A stretch of 64,000 nt of DNA from contig DAITAO010000006.1 in NCBI GenBank assembly GCA_036824245.1, positions 11,651-75,650 of the forward strand, written 5' to 3'. The first letter of the stretch is position 1. Every line of letters starts with the position of its first letter. A program made the translations under genes and the position numbers. Below, piece by piece: positions 41,127-48,554 of the stretch. This stretch comes from JACVRM01 sp036824245. GTDB taxonomy: Bacteria; Actinomycetota; Thermoleophilia; Gaiellales; Gaiellaceae. Under the pieces are notes generated by a model, which worked only from the letters and a program-made list of their open reading frames with translations, did not search any database and had not been told where the DNA came from.

Positions 41127-42038
41127 CTAGCGCAGCGGGCCGTTAAACAGGATGCTGCCGTCCGCGACGCCGAAACCCAGCGTGCGGAAGAGGTCAATTG
41201 GCCACGTGTGGCGCACTCGCACGAGGACCCGCACCACGCCCGTCGTCCGCGCCCGGAGGAGCTGGGCGCGGAGCAGTGCGCTCGCCACGCCTCGCCGCCG
41301 CCACTCCGGCAGCACGAGGACGGTGCGGACCTCGGCCGTCGCCCCGTCGAGGATCTTCCGCATGGTGGCGAAGCCGACGACTTGGCCGTCCGCGACAGCG
41401 ACGGGTATGACGTCGAGCAGCGTATTGGGGCTGCCGAACTCGTACACCTGCCAGTCGATGAAGCTCTCCGCATGCCGCGCTCGATGCCCGCCGAGCTCGG
41501 GGTACGTCGCAAAGGCGACAGCGTGCATCCCCTCGAGGGGGGAGGGCCGGTCACCGAGCCAGGCGAGCTCGATCGCCTCGGGTAGCACTGGCTCAATCAG
41601 GCGGTTGGAATCGAGGTCGAACGTGCAGTGCTTCCAGCGCCCGCATTCGACGAAGCCGCGGCGCCTGACGAACGCCAGCGAGTACGCGTCGTTCGCACGC
41701 ACCTTGCACGCCAATCCGGTCGCGCCGCGGTCGCGTGCGTGGCTCGAGACGGCGCCGAGGAGCGCTCCGCCGACGCCTCGGCCGCGGCGCCCGGGGAGGA
41801 CGTGGACCTCGACCCAGGGGCGGCCAGAGCTCCGCGACTCCGGATCGCCTGCGAGCATGGCTGCGCCGACCGGCTGACCATCGAGATAGGCAAGCAGGTC
41901 GACGTGGGCCGACTCCTGCGCTCTGATCAGTGCCTTCATAGACGTCGTCTCCGGATCGTCGGGGAAGACCTCGTTCTGGATGGCGACCCAGCACTCGAGC
42001 TGCTCCATGCCGGAAACGGTCTTGATCTCGATGGACAC
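41127..42038 (-). CDS. Double-GNAT-domain N-acetyltransferase (copy 1)
   Basis: 303 residues from GTG 42038, with two GNAT domains in tandem: VEVHVLPGRRGRGVGGALLGA near residue 95 and VLVLPEWRRRGVASALLRA near residue 240, both with the R/Q-x-x-G-x-G/A acetyl-CoA loop. It is a paralogue of the neighbouring minus-strand gene over its full length. The two-domain layout recalls mycothiol synthase MshD, but no MshD-specific feature is identifiable, so the substrate is unknown. The start is set by alignment to the paralogue (IEIKxVSGxEQLE); the upstream extension of the frame is not conserved. Confidence 0.85.
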   Translation of the reverse strand: MSIEIKTVSGMEQLECWVAIQNEVFPDDPETTSMKALIRAQESAHVDLLAYLDGQPVGAAMLAGDPESRSSGRPWVEVHVLPGRRGRGVGGALLGAVSSHARDRGATGLACKVRANDAYSLAFVRRRGFVECGRWKHCTFDLDSNRLIEPVLPEAIELAWLGDRPSPLEGMHAVAFATYPELGGHRARHAESFIDWQVYEFGSPNTLLDVIPVAVADGQVVGFATMRKILDGATAEVRTVLVLPEWRRRGVASALLRAQLLRARTTGVVRVLVRVRHTWPIDLFRTLGFGVADGSILFNGPLR

Positions 42039-42193
42039 CTGGCCGATGGTTGCACCTTCGACAATCGTGACGCTACCTCCCGAGCGGGCTCTGACGGTTT
42101 GATCGCTCGGCGCGCCGGTGTCCGGCCGGGCGCGTCGTGGGCGCCGGCGGCGGTTCCCGCTCGCGCCAGCTAGCTCCCATAGCAACCCGAACG

Positions 42194-42228
42194 GCCTCGG
42201 CCCGCCGCGCAGTAGGGCAGGCCGAGGC
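42194..42228 (-). terminator. Putative hairpin terminator between the GNAT genes
   Basis: A 13-bp stem with one mismatch (GCCTCGGCCYGCC type) and a 9-base loop lies 9 bases downstream of the stop of the copy-2 gene. It shares its CTCGGCCCGCC arm with the terminator at 40991. T-run is weak. Confidence 0.55.
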
Positions 42229-42236
42229 ATGTCCGG

Positions 42237-43148
42237 CTAGAGGAGCGGTCCTCGCAGCTCGATGGCGCCGGCCGTCGGCTGGAAGCCGAGCTTGCCGTAC
42301 AGGCCGGCCGGCCCCCCGTCTTGCACCCACGCGATCAGCCGCTTCAGGCCGGCGCGGTGCACGGCCGCCAGTTGCGCCCTGAGCAGCGCGCTGGCGACGC
42401 CGCGGCGACGCCATTGGGGCAGCACGCACACCATCCGCATCTCTCCGGTCGCCTCGTCGAGGAGCGTGCGGACCGTGGCGTAGCCGACGACGTGACTGTC
42501 CGCGACCGCGACCGGAGTTGCGTGGAGGAGGAGGGCAGGGCTTCCGAGCTCGTAGACCTGCCATTCGACGAACGTCTCGGCTTGCCGAGCCAGGTGCCCG
42601 CCGAGCTCCGGATGCGTGACGGCGGCAACCTCGTACATCCCGGCCAGGAGGGACGGCCGCTCGGCGAGCCAGTGCAGTTCGACTCCAGGGGGCGGATTCG
42701 GGTCCGGGTCTTCTTCGACGCCGAGCTCGAGCTCGTACCGGTCGAAGCGGCGGTACTCGACAAAGCCGCGGCGCTGGATGAACGAGAGCGAATACGTGTC
42801 GTCGCTCAGCACCTCGCATGACAGTCCCGACTTCCCATGGCGGCGCGCGTAGTCGGAGGCGGCTTCAAGTAGCGCGGAACCGACCCCGCGACCGCGGTGG
42901 GCGGGGAGGACGTTCACCTCGACCCAGGGGCTGCCTGAGCTCTCCGACTCCCGGTCACCCGCGACCATCCCGGTCCCGACCGGCTCTCCGTCGAGGTACG
43001 CGAGCAAATCGAGATGGTCACGCTCCTCCGCCCGGAGGAGGACCTTCTGCGCTGCATTTTCGGGATCGTCCGGGCGGATCTCATTGTGGACGGCGACCCA
43101 GCGCTCGAGTTGCTCCACGCCAGACACCGGCTTGATCTCGATCGCCAC
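42237..43148 (-). CDS. Double-GNAT-domain N-acetyltransferase (copy 2)
   Basis: 303 residues starting with GTG at 43148. The same tandem GNAT layout appears: NVLPAHRGRGVGSALLEA and CVLPQWRRRGVASALLRA supply the two acetyl-CoA loops. It is a clear full-length paralogue of the gene at 41127, so the pair arose by a local duplication after the two-domain form existed. Substrate unknown. It diverges from the flavoprotein gene; the 117-base gap contains an 8-bp-stem inverted repeat and a -10 box for the opposite gene. Confidence 0.85.
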   Translation of the reverse strand: MAIEIKPVSGVEQLERWVAVHNEIRPDDPENAAQKVLLRAEERDHLDLLAYLDGEPVGTGMVAGDRESESSGSPWVEVNVLPAHRGRGVGSALLEAASDYARRHGKSGLSCEVLSDDTYSLSFIQRRGFVEYRRFDRYELELGVEEDPDPNPPPGVELHWLAERPSLLAGMYEVAAVTHPELGGHLARQAETFVEWQVYELGSPALLLHATPVAVADSHVVGYATVRTLLDEATGEMRMVCVLPQWRRRGVASALLRAQLAAVHRAGLKRLIAWVQDGGPAGLYGKLGFQPTAGAIELRGPLL

Positions 43149-43224
43149 ACAACAATGGTCGCACGCGCGGCCGGGCAGTGACCAGGGAGCGAGGGTGCAG
43201 CCGGGCCGTGTCTGAATAAGAATC

Positions 43225-43243
43225 GCTAATCCGTTGGATTAGC
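43225..43243. promoter_or_regulatory. Inverted repeat, possible operator of the flavoprotein operon
   Basis: GCTAATCC, GTT, GGATTAGC: a perfect 8-bp dyad 7 bases before the TAGACT box at 43251. It is AT-rich for this genome, which suits a regulator-binding site controlling the divergent pair. Confidence 0.45.
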
Positions 43244-43250
43244 ACAGTGG

Positions 43251-43256
43251 TAGACT
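43251..43256 (+). promoter_or_regulatory. Putative -10 box (TAGACT) of the flavoprotein operon
   Basis: TAGACT, 9 nt before the ATG at 43266, no Shine-Dalgarno between. Confidence 0.5.
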
Positions 43257-43265
43257 GCGCTCGCC

Positions 43266-44459
43266 ATGGCCGAGCCCATGTCTTTTGACGTGCTCGTCGT
43301 CGGAAGCGGTGCTTCCGGCCTTGCTGCCGCCGTGTCGGCCGAGCGGGCCGGCGCGCGCGTCGCGCTGGTCACCAAGGCGTCGCTCCCCTCGTGCAACTCG
43401 GCAAAGGCGCAGGGCGGTATCCAGGCGGCCTTCGGCGAGGACGACTCGCCCGACCAGCATGCGGAGGACGTCTGGCAGAGCTCGCACGAGACGGCCGACC
43501 GCAGGCTCGTCGAGGTGCTGACGGGCGAAGCCGCTCGTGCGATCCACTGGCTCGAGGAGCTCGGTGTCGAGTTCACGCGCCAGAACGGCGGCTACCGGCT
43601 GGCCCGCTGCGGCGGCGCGTCTCGCAAGCGGCTGCTGCAGGTCGGCGATCGCACAGGCCATGCGATCACGAGCGCGTTGCGCGACGCGGTCGAGGCATCG
43701 GCCACCCAGACGTTCCCCAAGTCGCCGCTGGCGGCGCTCGAGCGCACGCCGAACGGATGGCGCGCGCGGTGCGGCGACCACGTCATCGACGCAGGCGCCG
43801 TCGTCCTCGCCGCAGGCGGCCGCTGCTACCGCGAGGCGGAAGAACGTGGCGAGCTCTCCACCAACCATCCGGGCGCGACGGGAGAGGTGACGCGCATCGC
43901 GCTCGACCTGGGCGCGGAGTCGCGCGACCTCGACGCCCTTCAGTACCACCCGAACGGCGGCGCGTGGCCGCCCAACATGCAGGGTTACTCGATTCCCGAG
44001 ACGACGCGTGCATACGGCGCCGTGCTCCTGAACGCAGACGGCGAGGAGTTCACCGACTCGCTGGGGCCGCGCGACGCCGTCTCGCAGGCGATCTTCGAGG
44101 AAGTCGAGGCGGGGCGCGGCGTGCAGACCGAGGATGGCCGGCCGGCCGTGCTCCTCGACACGACGCGCATTCCCGAAGCCGACGCCGACGTGTCGCTGCC
44201 CTACATGCTGCGCCGCTACCGTGCGGCCCGCATCGATCCGCTGAAGGAGCCGATCCTGACCTTTCCTGTCCTGCACTACCAGAACGGTGGCCTCGTCATC
44301 GACGAGCACGGCGAGACGACGATCGAGGGCCTGTATGCCTGCGGCGAGATCGCCGGCGGCACGCACGGGCGCAACCGCATGATGGGCAACTCGCTGCTCG
44401 AGTGCACCGTATTCGGGCGTCGCGCGGGTCGGTCCGCCGCCGCGAAGGTGCAGGCATGA
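43266..44459 (+). CDS. Fumarate reductase/succinate dehydrogenase-like flavoprotein, short form
   Basis: 397 residues. FAD binding by FDVLVVGSGASGLAAAVSAERAG at the N-terminus and VVLAAGG. Substrate-site motifs of the SdhA/FrdA group are present: LQYHPNGG, LGPRDAVSQAI (catalytic Arg), HYQNGGLVID and THGRNRMMGNSLLECTVFGRRAG. The C-terminal helical domain of respiratory SdhA/FrdA and L-aspartate oxidase is absent, so the protein is probably soluble and not linked to an Fe-S subunit. It is co-translated with an SDR and followed by class I fumarase genes, so it likely acts on fumarate or a similar unsaturated dicarboxylate. Confidence 0.85.
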   Translation: MAEPMSFDVLVVGSGASGLAAAVSAERAGARVALVTKASLPSCNSAKAQGGIQAAFGEDDSPDQHAEDVWQSSHETADRRLVEVLTGEAARAIHWLEELGVEFTRQNGGYRLARCGGASRKRLLQVGDRTGHAITSALRDAVEASATQTFPKSPLAALERTPNGWRARCGDHVIDAGAVVLAAGGRCYREAEERGELSTNHPGATGEVTRIALDLGAESRDLDALQYHPNGGAWPPNMQGYSIPETTRAYGAVLLNADGEEFTDSLGPRDAVSQAIFEEVEAGRGVQTEDGRPAVLLDTTRIPEADADVSLPYMLRRYRAARIDPLKEPILTFPVLHYQNGGLVIDEHGETTIEGLYACGEIAGGTHGRNRMMGNSLLECTVFGRRAGRSAAAKVQA

Positions 44460-45307
44460 ACGAACCGATCCGCTTCCATGGACAGGTCGCGCTCGTGACG
44501 GGCAGCGGCCGCGGGCTGGGCGCGACGTACGCGAAGGCGCTCGCCGCGCGGGGCGCGTCCGTCGTGGTGCATGACGCGGGCGTGGCGCAGGACGGCAGCG
44601 GCGCCGATCACGCGCCCGCCGATGATGTTGTCGGCGAGATCGTGCGCGCCGGTGGGACCGCTGCGGCCGCCTACGAGAACCTCGAGTCTGAGGACGCGTG
44701 CGCGGAACTGGTCGAGTTCGCACTCGCCCGCTTCGGACGATTGGACGTCGTCATCCACAATGCCGGCCTCGTCATCTGGGAGGAGCTCGAGGGCGCTCAC
44801 GTAAGTTGGGAGCGCATGCGCCGCATCCACGTCGACGCGCCGTTCCACGTCACGCGCACAGCCTGGCCGGTCATGAAGGGGCAGGGCTACGGCCGCTTCG
44901 TCTTCACGACGTCGGGTCGTGCGATGGCGATGGACCGCACCCGCCCGGGGCTGGCCGCGTACGCCGCCGGCAAGATGGCGAGCTTCGGGCTGATGGTCGT
45001 CGTCGCCGCGGAGGGCGAGCCGCACGGGATCCGCGCCAACGCTGTCTCTCCCGCCGCCGCCACGAGGGTGCTACGCCGCTCGGTGTCGCCCGGTGAGCTC
45101 GAGCCCGAGCAGGTGGCGCCGGGAGTCGTGTTCCTGGCCTCGGAGCAATGCGGGTTTTCGGGCAAGGTGCTGGAGGCGGGCGGCGGCGAGTTCGCCGTAG
45201 CGCGGTGGGCCTCCAGCGACGGGAGCGATTTCGGACGCGCGCCGGTCGAGCCGGAGGTCATAGCGGAGCGCTGGGCGGAGATCGGAGGAGTGGCTCAGGC
45301 GGCATGA
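44456..45307 (+). CDS. Short-chain dehydrogenase/reductase
   Basis: 283 residues with the classical SDR layout: VALVTGSGRGLGATYAKALA (NAD(P) site), VVIHNAGLVIW, the catalytic Ser in FTTSGRA, and YAAGKMA (Tyr/Lys). It resembles the HSD17B4/3-hydroxyacyl-CoA or 'SDR family NAD(P)-dependent' group. Starts at ATG 44456 in ATGA overlap with the flavoprotein, and its stop overlaps the fumarase alpha start in the same way. Placement between a fumarate-type flavoprotein and a fumarase suggests hydroxy-acid chemistry, but the substrate is not known. Confidence 0.87.
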   Translation: MNEPIRFHGQVALVTGSGRGLGATYAKALAARGASVVVHDAGVAQDGSGADHAPADDVVGEIVRAGGTAAAAYENLESEDACAELVEFALARFGRLDVVIHNAGLVIWEELEGAHVSWERMRRIHVDAPFHVTRTAWPVMKGQGYGRFVFTTSGRAMAMDRTRPGLAAYAAGKMASFGLMVVVAAEGEPHGIRANAVSPAAATRVLRRSVSPGELEPEQVAPGVVFLASEQCGFSGKVLEAGGGEFAVARWASSDGSDFGRAPVEPEVIAERWAEIGGVAQAA

Positions 45308-46203
45308 CCGTGATCGCGTCAACCGATCTCCAGCAGGCGGTCGAGGACGCTGCCGCGTACCTCTACGTCTGGGCGCTCAAGGACATCCCGCAGGACCTGC
45401 GCGACGCGCTCGCCGAGGCCGCCACCCGGGAAACTTCCGTGCCCGGCCGGCGGGTGCTCTCGACGATCCTGAAGAACGTCCAGGTCGCCGACGACGTCAA
45501 GAATCTCGTTTGCCAGGACACGGGCATTGCCGTGTACACCTGTCGCGTCGGCGAGCACTTCCCGCTGCATCCGACGCGCATTTACGAGGCGCTGCGCGGC
45601 GGCACCGCGCGTGCCACGCTCGAGCACCCGCTGCGCTCGAACGCGGTGCACACGATCACGCGCGAGAACACGGGCCCCAACATCGGTTACCGGCTGCCGA
45701 TCGTGCACTGGGAGTTCATTCCTGATTGGGACGGGCTGGACGTCAAGTGCGTGCCGAAGGGGTCCGGCTCCGAGAACATGAGCTTCCTCAAGATGTGCGT
45801 CCCTGCGGATGGGGTGCGCGGGATCAAGGAATTCGTCCTGGAATCGATCGTCGGGGCCGGCGGCAAGCCGTGCCCGCCCGGCATTGTGGGCGTCGGGATC
45901 GGCGGCTCGGCCGACTACGCGATGTACCTGGCCAAGGAAGCCATCGCGCGGCCGGTCGGCACACGCAACCAGGATCCCGTAGTCGCGAAGCTCGAGGACG
46001 AGTTGTTCGCGCTGCTCAACGAGACGGGCATCGGCCCGATGGGGCTAGGCGGGGACGTGACTGTGCTCCAGTGCCACATCGAGCACGCCGACACGCACAT
46101 GACGCTCAATCCAGTGGCCGTCAACTACCAGTGCTGGGCTGCGCGCCGCGCGACAGCACACATCTCCTCCGACGGCGCGGCCGACTACGACCGTGAGGCC
46201 TGA
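45304..46203 (+). CDS. Class I fumarate hydratase, alpha subunit
   Basis: 299 residues. The iron-sulfur class I hydratase (FumA N-domain/TtdA) reversibly adds water to fumarate or a relative. Cluster-ligand and substrate motifs are VCQDTGIAVYTC, ENTGPNIGYRLP, GSGSENMS, GGKPCPPGIVGVGIGG and TVLQCHIEHADTH. Length matches stand-alone alpha subunits. The partner beta subunit starts at 46351, after an unusual 147-base gap with a short direct repeat. Fumarase and tartrate dehydratase subunits cannot be separated by sequence alone; a FrdA-like flavoprotein in the same operon favours fumarate. Confidence 0.92.
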   Translation: MTVIASTDLQQAVEDAAAYLYVWALKDIPQDLRDALAEAATRETSVPGRRVLSTILKNVQVADDVKNLVCQDTGIAVYTCRVGEHFPLHPTRIYEALRGGTARATLEHPLRSNAVHTITRENTGPNIGYRLPIVHWEFIPDWDGLDVKCVPKGSGSENMSFLKMCVPADGVRGIKEFVLESIVGAGGKPCPPGIVGVGIGGSADYAMYLAKEAIARPVGTRNQDPVVAKLEDELFALLNETGIGPMGLGGDVTVLQCHIEHADTHMTLNPVAVNYQCWAARRATAHISSDGAADYDREA

Positions 46204-46225
46204 CGCGATGGAACCGCGCGCTTCT

Positions 46226-46346
46226 CGTCACTCCCTCGCAGCTGGGCCTGGCACCGCTCGGGGTGCTGAGCAAAGGGTCTTCGCACGCGGGCCTGCACCG
46301 CGCCTGGGGAGGGAGCGTCACTCTCTCGCCACGTTGCCTGGCACCG
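46226..46346. repeat. Imperfect direct repeat between the fumarase subunit genes
   Basis: Two 31-base copies (46226-46256 and 46316-46346), 90 bases apart, share CGTCACTCYCTCGC and GCCTGGCACCG. They lie in the gap between the alpha and beta subunit genes. No ORF, hairpin terminator or promoter box is evident. Confidence 0.5.
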
Positions 46347-46350
46347 GAGG

Positions 46351-46953
46351 GTGGTGGCTCTAGGCGTGGCCGCGCATGAGGTGACCTTTCCGGTCACGGA
46401 CGAGAGCGAGATCCGCAAGCTGCGCGCCGGCGACGAGGTCTTCGTCCAGGGCCACATCATCGGCATCCGCGACCGGACGCACATCCGCATCTTCGACCAG
46501 GGCCAGGAGCCGCCCATGGACCTGCGCGGCGCCTTCCTGCTGCACACCGCGCCGGGCGTCCGCAAGCGCGACGACGGCGGGTACGACCCGGTCTGCATCG
46601 GCACAACGACCTCGGCGCGCATGGTGCGCTTCACCGAGCCGCTCGGTCGCGACTACGGCGTGCGCGCCGTCTGTGGCAAGGGCGGATTCCCCGACGACGC
46701 GATCGACCCGATGCGCCGCTACGGCATGGTCTACTTCGCCATCGTCGGCGGGGCGGCGGCACTCGAGACGACCCAGATCGAGGAGATCGAGGAGGTCGCC
46801 TGGGAGGATCTGATGCCGGAGTGCCTGTGGCGCTTCCGGGTCAAGGACTTCGGCCCGCTCACGGTCGGCATCGACGCGCACGGGAACTCGCTCTACCACG
46901 ACGTCCAGGAAGCCGCCAAGAAGCGACTGGAGGGCATCTTTGCTCGGCTCTGA
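46351..46953 (+). CDS. Class I fumarate hydratase, beta subunit
   Basis: 200 residues, the FumA C-domain/TtdB fold: VTFPVTDESEIRKLRAGDEV, VQGHIIGIRDRTH, GVRAVCGKGGF, YFAIVGGAAAL and DFGPLTVGIDAHGNSLY. With the alpha subunit it forms the [4Fe-4S] hydratase. GTG 46351 is the first start; GTG 46366 (VAAHEVTFP) is also possible and would lose five residues. Its 3' end overlaps the ComA-like gene by 14 bases, so sulfur genes follow with no break. Confidence 0.9.
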   Translation: MVALGVAAHEVTFPVTDESEIRKLRAGDEVFVQGHIIGIRDRTHIRIFDQGQEPPMDLRGAFLLHTAPGVRKRDDGGYDPVCIGTTTSARMVRFTEPLGRDYGVRAVCGKGGFPDDAIDPMRRYGMVYFAIVGGAAALETTQIEEIEEVAWEDLMPECLWRFRVKDFGPLTVGIDAHGNSLYHDVQEAAKKRLEGIFARL

Positions 46954-47734
46954 CGGCTTCCTCGATCTACCGGCACGCCCGTCGAAGCCGCGCGAGCGTG
47001 GCCTGACCCACGTCATCGACAAAGGACTCAACCTGCGCGAGATCGAGGGCCTCTTCGACACCGCCGGCGACTACGTCGACATCGTCAAGCTCGGCTGGGG
47101 CACCTCCTATGTGACGCGCAACCTGGAGAAGAAGATCGCGCTCTACCGCTCGTTCGAGACGCCGGTCGTCTGCGGCGGCACGCTCTTCGAAGCCGTCATC
47201 GCGCGCGGCAAGCTCGACGAGTACAAGCGCTGGCTCACCGACCATCGCTTCTCGCACGTCGAGATCTCGGACGGAGCGGTAGAGATTCCGCGTGAGGAGA
47301 AGCTGCAGCTGATCGCCGACCTCGCCCGCCACTTCACGGTGCTCTCCGAGGTCGGCTCCAAGGACTCCGACGTCGTATTCGCCCCCTACCAGTGGGTCGC
47401 CTGGCTCAAGGAGGAGCTCGAGGCGGGCGCCTGGAAGGTGATCACCGAGGGGCGCGAGGGCGGTACGTCCGGCATCTTCCGCGAGGACGGCGTGATGCGA
47501 ACGGGGCTGCTCGAGGAGATCGCCCACGAGCTCGCACTCGACGACCTCATCTTCGAGGCGCCCACGAAGGGCTCGCAGGCGTGGTTCGTCAAGCACTTCG
47601 GCCCCGACGTGAACCTCGGCAACATCCCGCCGGAAGAGGTAATTCCCCTGGAAACCCTGCGATTGGGCCTTCGCGCCGACACGATTAACGAGGTACTTCT
47701 TCGGAAGGAGGAGACCCTTCGTGGCTCGCAATAG
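46940..47734 (+). CDS. ComA-family phosphosulfolactate synthase-like protein
   Basis: 264 residues of the ComA TIM barrel: GLTHVIDKGLN, YVDIVKLGWGTSYVT, VCGGTLFEAVIARG, VEISDGAVEI, LSEVGSKD, ITEGREGGTSGIF and VNLGNIPPEEVIPLE. ComA adds sulfite to phosphoenolpyruvate to give phosphosulfolactate in archaeal coenzyme M synthesis. In bacteria the role is unclear; placement directly before cysH, cysC and sat suggests handling of sulfite or a sulfonate. TTG 46940 overlaps the fumarase beta stop. It ends right before the structured leader of cysH, and its end carries the GGAAGGAGGAG preceding an alternative cysH start. Confidence 0.85.
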   Translation: MLGSDGFLDLPARPSKPRERGLTHVIDKGLNLREIEGLFDTAGDYVDIVKLGWGTSYVTRNLEKKIALYRSFETPVVCGGTLFEAVIARGKLDEYKRWLTDHRFSHVEISDGAVEIPREEKLQLIADLARHFTVLSEVGSKDSDVVFAPYQWVAWLKEELEAGAWKVITEGREGGTSGIFREDGVMRTGLLEEIAHELALDDLIFEAPTKGSQAWFVKHFGPDVNLGNIPPEEVIPLETLRLGLRADTINEVLLRKEETLRGSQ

Positions 47735-47767
47735 GGTCGGCTCCAGGGGCATCGTCGGCGGGCGGAG

Positions 47768-47879
47768 CCGGGCTTTGCCCGAGCGCAGCCCGGAAGGCGA
47801 CCGAAGGGGGGAAAGGGGGAACCGGAAGTTCCCCCAAAGTAAGGAGGGGGCCCATGGGGGAACCAAGGGTTTCCCCATG
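47768..47879 (+). promoter_or_regulatory. Three-hairpin leader covering the cysH start
   Basis: Three successive inverted repeats: CCGGGC/GCCCGG (47768-47793), GGGGGAAC/GTTCCCCC with a 5-base loop (47815-47835), and CATGGGGGAACC/GGTTTCCCCATG with a 3-base loop (47853-47879). The last one contains the ATG of a small leader ORF in one arm and the cysH ATG in the other, so the structure would hide the cysH start until opened. Confidence 0.55.
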
Positions 47880-47880
47880 A
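47854..47880 (+). CDS. Possible 8-residue leader peptide coupled to cysH
   Basis: ATG 47854 is preceded by AAGGAGG (spacing 6) and encodes MGEPRVSP, ending in TGA overlapped by the cysH ATG (ATGA). The ORF lies in a hairpin whose other arm contains the cysH start, so translating it would unfold the hairpin and could deliver ribosomes to cysH. Confidence 0.35.
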   Translation: MGEPRVSP

Positions 47881-48554
47881 AGGACGTCGAGGCGCTGTCC
47901 GCCGAGGAGCTGCTCCGCTGGGCGCACGATGAGTTCGGCGACGGCTTCTGCCTGACGTGCTCCTGGCAGAAGCAGTCATCGGTGCTCGTCCACATGGTGT
48001 CCGAGCTCGGGCTGCCGACCGACGTAGTCGAGCTCGACACGCAGCTCTTCTTCCGCGAGACGTACGAGACGCGCGACCGGCTCGTCGAGCGCTACGGGCT
48101 GAAACTCATCCGCCCCGATGTGATCACGGTCGCGGAGCAACATCGTCGCGAGGGCCCGAACCTCTGGGAGCGCGACCCCGACCGCTGCTGCCACATCCGT
48201 AAGGTCGAGCCGCTCCTCGAGGCGCTGCACCCCTACACGGCCTGGGCGTCCGGGATCCGGCGCGACCAGTCACCGAGCCGCGCCGCCACGCCCAAGGTGC
48301 AGTGGTCCGAGCGCTACGGAGTCTGGAAGATCCACCCGCTCGCCGACTGGGACGAGAAGCGCGTCTGGGCGTACATCAAAGTCAACGAGATTCCGTACAA
48401 CCCCCTGCACGAGACGGGCTACCGGTCGATCGGCTGTATTCCCTGCACGCGGCCGACCGCGCCCGACGAGGAGGAGCGGGCCGGTCGCTGGGCCGGCTCG
48501 GACAAGCTCGAGTGCGGCATCCACGTCGACACCGCGGTCGAAAGGAGCACATGA
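47877..48554 (+). CDS. cysH: Adenylyl-sulfate (APS) reductase
   Basis: 225 residues. Motifs are TCSWQKQSSVLVHM (phosphate loop), ELDTQLFFRETYETRD, WASGIRRDQSPSR, the cluster cysteines DRCCHIRK and SIGCIPCTR, and the catalytic end ECGIHVD. The CC plus CxxC set marks the [4Fe-4S] type that reduces APS rather than PAPS to sulfite. ATG 47877 lies at the end of a hairpin leader. A longer reading from GTG 47721 (with GGAAGGAGGAG 8 nt before it) is open in frame through the hairpins and would add a basic 52-residue tail of low complexity; this may be an insertion. cysC follows with ATGA overlap. Confidence 0.92.
   Translation: MKDVEALSAEELLRWAHDEFGDGFCLTCSWQKQSSVLVHMVSELGLPTDVVELDTQLFFRETYETRDRLVERYGLKLIRPDVITVAEQHRREGPNLWERDPDRCCHIRKVEPLLEALHPYTAWASGIRRDQSPSRAATPKVQWSERYGVWKIHPLADWDEKRVWAYIKVNEIPYNPLHETGYRSIGCIPCTRPTAPDEEERAGRWAGSDKLECGIHVDTAVERST

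Noticed and set aside
43232..43262. A stretch resembling a tRNA D-arm (GGATTAGCACAGTGGTAGACTG).
   Set aside because: No T-arm or acceptor partner follows; a clear flavoprotein gene starts at 43266. The similarity is explained by the inverted repeat and the TAGACT box.
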